Origin: Thiobacillus denitrificans ATCC 25259
Lineage (GTDB): Bacteria > Pseudomonadota > Gammaproteobacteria > Burkholderiales > Thiobacillaceae
Direction: 5' to 3'
Assembly: GCF_000012745.1 (NCBI RefSeq)
Contig: NC_007404.1
Span: 1,116,001 to 1,180,000 of the forward strand
DNA: 64,000 nt
Both the position numbers and the translations under genes were made by a program. Positions 59,860-64,000 of the stretch are shown here, in pieces. Under the pieces are notes generated by a model. That model made no database searches. It saw only the letters and a list, made by a program, of their open reading frames with translations, and had not been told where the DNA came from. The first letter of the stretch is position 1. Every line of letters starts with the position of its first letter.

Positions 59860-60980
59860 GCACGTCGGTCGTCCGCCACGCACGGCGCATCGTCGTCAAG
59901 GTCGGTTCCAGCCTGGTCACGGCGGACGGGCGCGGCCTCGACCACGCGGCGCTGTCGCGCTGGGCCGAGCAGATCGCCGCGCTGGCCGAACAGGGCAAGG
60001 AAGTCGTGCTCGTGTCGTCGGGCGCGATCGCCGAGGGCATCGCGCGCCTCGGCTGGAAAAAGCGCCCGAAAGCGGTCAACGAGTTGCAGGCCGCGGCGGC
60101 GGTCGGGCAGATGGGTCTCGTGCAGGCCTACGAGTCGATTTTTCGCACCCACAAGTTGCATGCGGCCCAAGTTCTTCTGACCCACGAGGATCTCGCCGAC
60201 CGCACGCGCTATCTCAACGCGCGCTCGACGCTACGCACGCTGCTTGAATTACGCGTGGTCCCGATCATCAACGAGAACGACACGGTGGCGACCGACGAGA
60301 TCCGTCTCGGCGACAACGATACGCTGGGCGCGCTCGTGACCAATCTGATCGAAGCCGACTGCCTCGTCATCCTCACCGACCAGGCGGGGCTTTATACGGC
60401 CGATCCGCGCAAGGTCGCCGATGCGAGCCTCGTCATGGAGGCGCACGCCGGCGACCCCGAGCTCGAGCGCATGGCCGGCGGGGCCGGTAGCAGCGTCGGG
60501 ACCGGCGGCATGCTGACCAAGATCCTCGCCGCCAAGCGCGCGGCGCGCAGCGGCGCGCACACCGTGATCTGCAGCGGCCGCGAGCCGCGCGTGCTGCTGC
60601 GTCTTGCCGAGGGCGAACCCATCGGCAGCCAGCTGGTCGCGCGCCAGGCGCCCCTCGCCGCGCGCCGCCAGTGGCTCGCCGATCACCTGCAACTGCGCGG
60701 CGGGCTCGTGCTCGACGACGGCGCCGTGCGCGCGCTGCAGGAGGACGGCAAGAGCCTCCTGCCGGTCGGCGTCCGGGGCGTGACCGGAGAATTCGAACGC
60801 GGCGAGGTCGTCGCCGTCGTCGACGCGAGCGGACGCGAGATCGCCCGCGGCCTGACCAACTACAGCGCCGCCGAAGCGCGCCGTATCGCGGGCAAGCCCA
60901 GTACCGCGATCGAAGCCGAGCTCGGCTACATGGACGAGCCCGAACTGATCCACCGCGACAACCTGGTCGTTCTGGCGTGA
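59856..60980 (+). CDS. proB: Glutamate 5-kinase
   Basis: A 374-residue enzyme, first step of proline synthesis. Amino-acid-kinase domain: [57 protein letters not shown] and [20 protein letters not shown]. The C-terminal 90 residues form a PUA domain ([20 protein letters not shown]). GTG start inside the CNP1 stop (GTGA). Confidence 0.96.
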
Positions 60981-61573
60981 CGACCGTGCTGGACTTCCTG
61001 CGGCACGGCGAACCCGTCGGCGGCCGCAAGTACCGCGGGCAGGTCGACGACGCGCTGTCCGAGTTGGGCTGGGCCCAGATGCACGCCGCGGTCGGCGAAG
61101 CCGCGCCGTGGACCCGGATCGTCGCCTCACCGCTGCTGCGCTGCCGCGCGTTCGCCGAGGTGCTCGCCGCGCAGCGCGGCCTGCCTCTGTTTTTCGACCC
61201 GCGCCTGAAGGAAGTCGGCTTCGGCGAGTGGGAAGGCAAGTCTGCCGCGGAGATCGAGCAGGCGGCGCCCGGTACGCTCGCGCGCTTCAAGGCCGATCCG
61301 ATCAACGCGCGGCCGGCCGGGGCGGAAGCGCTCCCCGACTTCCTCGCGCGCGTCTCGGCGGCGCTCGACGAACTCGTCGCGCGCCATGCCGGCGAGCATG
61401 TGCTCGTGGTCGGCCATGCGGGCGTGATGCGCATGGCGCTCGCGTGGGCCCTGGATATTCCGTTGCAACAGGCCTACCGGATCGAAGTGGCGAATGCCTC
61501 GTTCACGCGTCTGCGTTGCGAGGGCGGCCGATCGACACTGGTTTTTCACGGCAGCGCGCGCGTCGAGGCGTGA
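60977..61573 (+). CDS. Histidine phosphatase family, CobC/alpha-ribazole phosphatase-like
   Basis: A 198-residue phosphatase with RHG motif in [58 protein letters not shown] and the second His in [18 protein letters not shown]. The G[11 protein letters not shown] pattern resembles CobC, which dephosphorylates alpha-ribazole phosphate in cobalamin synthesis. The following gene encodes a BtuF-like protein, supporting the assignment. GTG start in the proB stop. Confidence 0.78.
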
Positions 61574-62433
61574 CCCGGCGGGGCATCCTCGCGCTGTGCC
61601 TGCTGCTCGCCGGGGTGACGCACGCCGCCCCGGTCCGCGTCGTCGACGACGCCGGGCTCACGCTGGAGCTTGCCCGAACGCCGCAACGCATCGTTTCCCT
61701 GACGCCGCACCTGACCGAGCTGTTGTTCGCGGTCGGCGCCGGCGAACAGTTGGTGGGGGTCGACAGCGCGAGCGACTTCCCGGAAGCGGCACGCGGTCTG
61801 CCGCGCGTCGGCGACTACAGCCGCGTCAGCTTCGAGCGCATCCTCGCGCTCAAGCCTGATCTCGTGCTTGTCTGGCTCGGTGGCAATCGCCCGGTCGACA
61901 TCCACGGCCTGAAAGCCATGAAGCTGCCGCTCCTGCATACGCGTGCGGCGAAGCTCGACGACGTCGCGCGCCTGCTGCGCCTGCTCGGACGGGCGAGCGG
62001 GCATCCAGTGCAAGGGGAGCGGGCGGCGCAACAGTTCGCGCAGCGGCTTGCAGTGCTCGAGGAGCGCTACGCAAGCAGGCGGCCGATCCCGGTCTTCTAC
62101 CAGGTATGGGACCGCCCGTTGATGACGGTGGGCGGCGGGCACTGGATCAGTGAGGCGCTGACAGTGTGCGGCGCGCGCAACGTCTTCGCCGACCTGGCGG
62201 CGCTCTCGCCGGTGGTGTCGCGCGAGGCGGTGCTGACGCGTGGGCCCGAAGTGATCGTCAGCGGCAGCGACGCGCCGGCCGTCCGATCCCAGTGGGAGCG
62301 CTATGCGGAATTGCCGGCGGCCAGGACGGGCGCCTTTCTGCGGATAGACGCCGACCGGCTGCACCGCCCGAGCCCGCGTCTGCTCGACGGGGTCGTGCAG
62401 TTATGTGAGGCGATCGCCCCTTACGGCCGCTGA
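61570..62433 (+). CDS. btuF: Cobalamin/iron-type ABC transporter substrate-binding protein, BtuF-like
   Basis: A 287-residue periplasmic protein with signal [16 protein letters not shown], then [40 protein letters not shown] and [10 protein letters not shown] as in class III binding proteins. The BtuF-typical [18 protein letters not shown] follows. No permease or ATPase genes are adjacent. GTG start at 61570 inside the phosphatase stop. Its 3' end overlaps the converging fur gene by 13 bases. Confidence 0.85.
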   Translation: MTRRGILALCLLLAGVTHAAPVRVVDDAGLTLELARTPQRIVSLTPHLTELLFAVGAGEQLVGVDSASDFPEAARGLPRVGDYSRVSFERILALKPDLVLVWLGGNRPVDIHGLKAMKLPLLHTRAAKLDDVARLLRLLGRASGHPVQGERAAQQFAQRLAVLEERYASRRPIPVFYQVWDRPLMTVGGGHWISEALTVCGARNVFADLAALSPVVSREAVLTRGPEVIVSGSDAPAVRSQWERYAELPAARTGAFLRIDADRLHRPSPRLLDGVVQLCEAIAPYGR

Positions 62434-62867
62434 CGGTCGACGGACTTGCGGTTGGGGCAGTTTTCCTTGATGCAATCGGCGTAGATCTGCAGCGAGTGGT
62501 CGTGGATCGCGAAGCCGCGTTCCTTTGCGATGCGCTGTTGCCGCTTTTCGATCTCGGCGTCGACGAACTCCTCGACCTTGCCGCACTGCAGGCAGACCAG
62601 GTGGTCGTGGTGGTCGCCCTGGTTCAGTTCGAACACGGCCTTGTCGCTGTCGAAATGATGGCGCATCAACAGGCCGGCCTGCTCGAACTGGGTCAGCACG
62701 CGATAGACCGTGGCGAGCCCGATGTCCTGGCCTTCGTCGGAGAGCAGGCGGTAGATTTCCTCCGCGCTCAAGTGGCGCTTGTTGCTCTGCTCGAACAGAT
62801 CGAGAATTTTCAGGCGCGGCAAGGTGGCCTTGAGGCCGATGCTCTTGAGGTCGGTCGGATTGCTCAA
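62421..62867 (-). CDS. fur: Ferric uptake regulator Fur
   Basis: A 148-residue Fur. The DNA-binding domain has [20 protein letters not shown] and the helix-turn-helix [19 protein letters not shown]. The metal sites are visible in [20 protein letters not shown] and the C-terminal CIKENCPN. Fur represses iron uptake in iron-replete cells. TTG start at 62867, with GGAG five bases before. Divergent from bamE and converging with btuF. Confidence 0.95.
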   Translation of the reverse strand: MSNPTDLKSIGLKATLPRLKILDLFEQSNKRHLSAEEIYRLLSDEGQDIGLATVYRVLTQFEQAGLLMRHHFDSDKAVFELNQGDHHDHLVCLQCGKVEEFVDAEIEKRQQRIAKERGFAIHDHSLQIYADCIKENCPNRKSVDRQRP

Positions 62868-62944
62868 CGAGGCTCCAGAACGGAAACGCGAATACGTTAT
62901 GATACGTTTTTTTCACCCGCCTGGGCCCTTCAGGCTTCCCGGTT

Positions 62945-63973
62945 ATGCCTCGTCTCCTGATCTCCGTTCTGCTTGTGGCCCTGGTCGCCGGCTGTTCGAT
63001 CCCAAAGCTCGGCCCGCATCGCATCGACGTTCAGCAGGGCAACGCACTCGATCAGGAGAACGTCTCCCGCCTGAAGCCCGGCCTCAACCGCTCCCAGGTT
63101 CGTTTCCTGCTCGGCACGCCGCTCGTCGTCGACCCGTTCCGTGGCGACCGCTGGGACTACGTGTACGTGTACTACAAGGCGGGCAAACTCGCCGAGCAGA
63201 AGCGGATCACGCTCCATTTCGACGGCGATACGCTGGCGCGGATCGAGGGCGACGTGCCGCAGGAGGTCGCCGAAGCTCAGGCACAGCAGGCGCCGCCCGC
63301 ACCTGAGGCCGACGCGGCGCCGGCAGCCGCGAGCGTCACCGCGGTCCAAGATCCTGCGTCTGCGTCTGCTCCGGAACCGGCCGCCGCGAACGTTGCTGAG
63401 CCCGCATCCGCACCCGCCGCGGCGCCGACGCAGGTCTCCGGGGAGCGGACATCTGAAACGAGTGCGGTCGCGCCCCGCTCGAGCCCGGAAGACGCGCCGG
63501 CCTCCGTCGACTCGCCTGCCGCAGCGGGCGCTCTGCGCAGGGACACCGACGTCGCGAAGATACACCCCGACGTCACGCCTGCATTCCCCGGAAGCGAGCA
63601 GGCCGCGCCGGTCGACGCGGCGCTGCTCAAGGCGCTTACCGAGTGGGCGGACGCCTGGTCTCGCCGCGATTCCGAAGCGTATTTCGCCGCCTACGACGCC
63701 CACTTTGTTCCCGACGACGGCGCCAGCCGCGAGGCGTGGCGGCGGCGCAAGCTGCAGGCGTTCGACGCGACGAAGGCGCTCGAGGTCAAGGTCGACGCGC
63801 CGGCGGCCGAGCGCACCGAAGAGGGCGCGGTCGCCCTGACCTTCAAGCAATTTTTCCGCTCGGATACTTACCGCGACGCCGTGCTCAAGCGGCTGCTCAT
63901 GGTCGAACGCGATGGTCGCTGGCTGATCGTCGAAGAGAAAGTGCTGCAGACCCTCGAGCGAGGCCGCCCGTGA
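62945..63973 (+). CDS. bamE: BamE lipoprotein with an extra C-terminal NTF2-like domain
   Basis: A 342-residue lipoprotein. Residues 1-17 form the lipoprotein signal (LLISVLLVALVAGC). The BamE/OmlA domain follows (IDVQQGNALDQENVSRLKPG, QVRFLLGTPLVVDPF, RWDYVYVYYKAGKL). Residues about 105-215 are a Pro/Ala-rich linker. Residues 220-335 look like an NTF2-like fold (LLKALTEWADAWSRRDSEAY, RWLIVEEKVLQ). Typical BamE is only about 110-180 residues, so this is a fusion. The first domain serves beta-barrel assembly; the second is of unknown role. Overlaps dapB by four bases. Confidence 0.88.
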   Translation: MPRLLISVLLVALVAGCSIPKLGPHRIDVQQGNALDQENVSRLKPGLNRSQVRFLLGTPLVVDPFRGDRWDYVYVYYKAGKLAEQKRITLHFDGDTLARIEGDVPQEVAEAQAQQAPPAPEADAAPAAASVTAVQDPASASAPEPAAANVAEPASAPAAAPTQVSGERTSETSAVAPRSSPEDAPASVDSPAAAGALRRDTDVAKIHPDVTPAFPGSEQAAPVDAALLKALTEWADAWSRRDSEAYFAAYDAHFVPDDGASREAWRRRKLQAFDATKALEVKVDAPAAERTEEGAVALTFKQFFRSDTYRDAVLKRLLMVERDGRWLIVEEKVLQTLERGRP

Positions 63974-64000
63974 GCGTGCGCGTCGCCATCGCAGGGGTGT
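63970..64000 (+). CDS. dapB: 4-Hydroxy-tetrahydrodipicolinate reductase, 5' end only
   Basis: The last ten codons of the window read MSVRVAIAGV from a GTG at 63970, the beginning of DapB's NAD(P)-binding fold (normally followed by SGRMG). The gene starts inside the bamE stop (GTGA), and the order fur/bamE/dapB is common in betaproteobacteria. Only the first residues are present. Confidence 0.7.
   Translation, partial: MSVRVAIAGV

Noticed and set aside
62878-62945. Fur box between fur and bamE
   Set aside because: AATACGTTATGATACGTTTT has a direct ATACGTT repeat but does not match the GATAATGATwATCATTATC consensus closely enough to call.
1-64000. tRNA, rRNA or riboswitch genes
   Set aside because: I looked for clover-leaf-type arms, conserved tRNA 3' ends and upstream leader motifs near dapA, msrB and btuF and recognised none; a covariance-model scan would settle this.

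Overview
The window is a high-GC (about 65-70%) chromosomal segment from a betaproteobacterium. Rhodocyclales- or Nitrosomonadales/Hydrogenophilales-type is my best guess. The evidence is gene content and order: fur / bamE / dapB, CNP1-proB, dapA-bamC, a PA2778/PA2779 pair, the rubrerythrin / CCG-domain Fe-S protein / DUF3501 set, a PEP-CTERM protein and polyphosphate genes. I recognised no rRNA, tRNA or CRISPR array, and no intact transposase gene. Many genes overlap by 1-4 bases (ATGA, GTGA, TGATG), so translational coupling is common.

Layout. 1-11.7 kb: mixed housekeeping and accessory genes (cardiolipin-synthase-like protein cut by the window edge, DsrE-like secreted protein, methyltransferases, DoxX, hypoxanthine/uracil-DNA glycosylase, TauD-like dioxygenase, RlmA, a GAF-EAL phosphodiesterase, a YgiD-type dioxygenase, a small cytochrome c). 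11.9-19.5 kb: an accessory region of envelope and secreted proteins (a DUF2007-membrane-calcium-loop protein, two coupled lipoproteins, a 684-residue multicopper oxidase, a PEP-CTERM protein, a secreted unknown, a methyltransferase). It is scarred by a methyltransferase gene fragment and three copies of a short repeat. 19.7-21.5 kb: a markedly AT-richer island with a small predicted membrane protein and an AlbA_2/ATPase-type protein. 21.6-29.1 kb: htpG with a near-perfect heat-shock promoter and a clear terminator, a DUF1059 protein, a glycosyltransferase/phosphoesterase pair, and an ABC-2 exporter with its HlyD-type adaptor. 29.2-33.5 kb: polyphosphate kinase divergent from a CYTH-CHAD protein, then SixA.

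33.7-41.2 kb: a compact flagellar basal-body/export operon, fliF-fliG-fliH-fliI-fliJ-(unknown)-fliO-fliP-fliQ-fliR. fliF is short and frameshifted in this sequence. A 233-bp element with 20-bp inverted ends sits exactly between the fliH stop codon and the fliI start codon. 41.3-45.9 kb: dapA, bamC, a YycJ-type metallo-hydrolase, rhlE and a DUF3301 protein. 45.9-52.0 kb: a redox and stress area, with msrB-reductase-metallohydrolase on the minus strand divergent from rubrerythrin, the CCG Fe-S protein, DUF3501 and cfa. 52.1-59.3 kb: PA2778/PA2779 proteins, two pirin genes that share a nearly identical 5' half, a CDF transporter, a TRIC/UPF0126-type membrane protein, and a LysR regulator divergent from azoR-pirin. 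59.4-64.0 kb: CNP1-like protein, proB, a cobalamin-type phosphatase and BtuF-like protein, fur, a BamE protein with an extra NTF2-like domain, and the first codons of dapB.

The most unusual items are the element between fliH and fliI, the compact flagellar operon with an unrecognised gene at the usual fliM/fliN position, the mosaic pirin duplication, the AT-rich island, the BamE-NTF2 fusion and the DUF2007/calcium-loop protein. Family assignments come from recognising motifs by eye. No database search was run.
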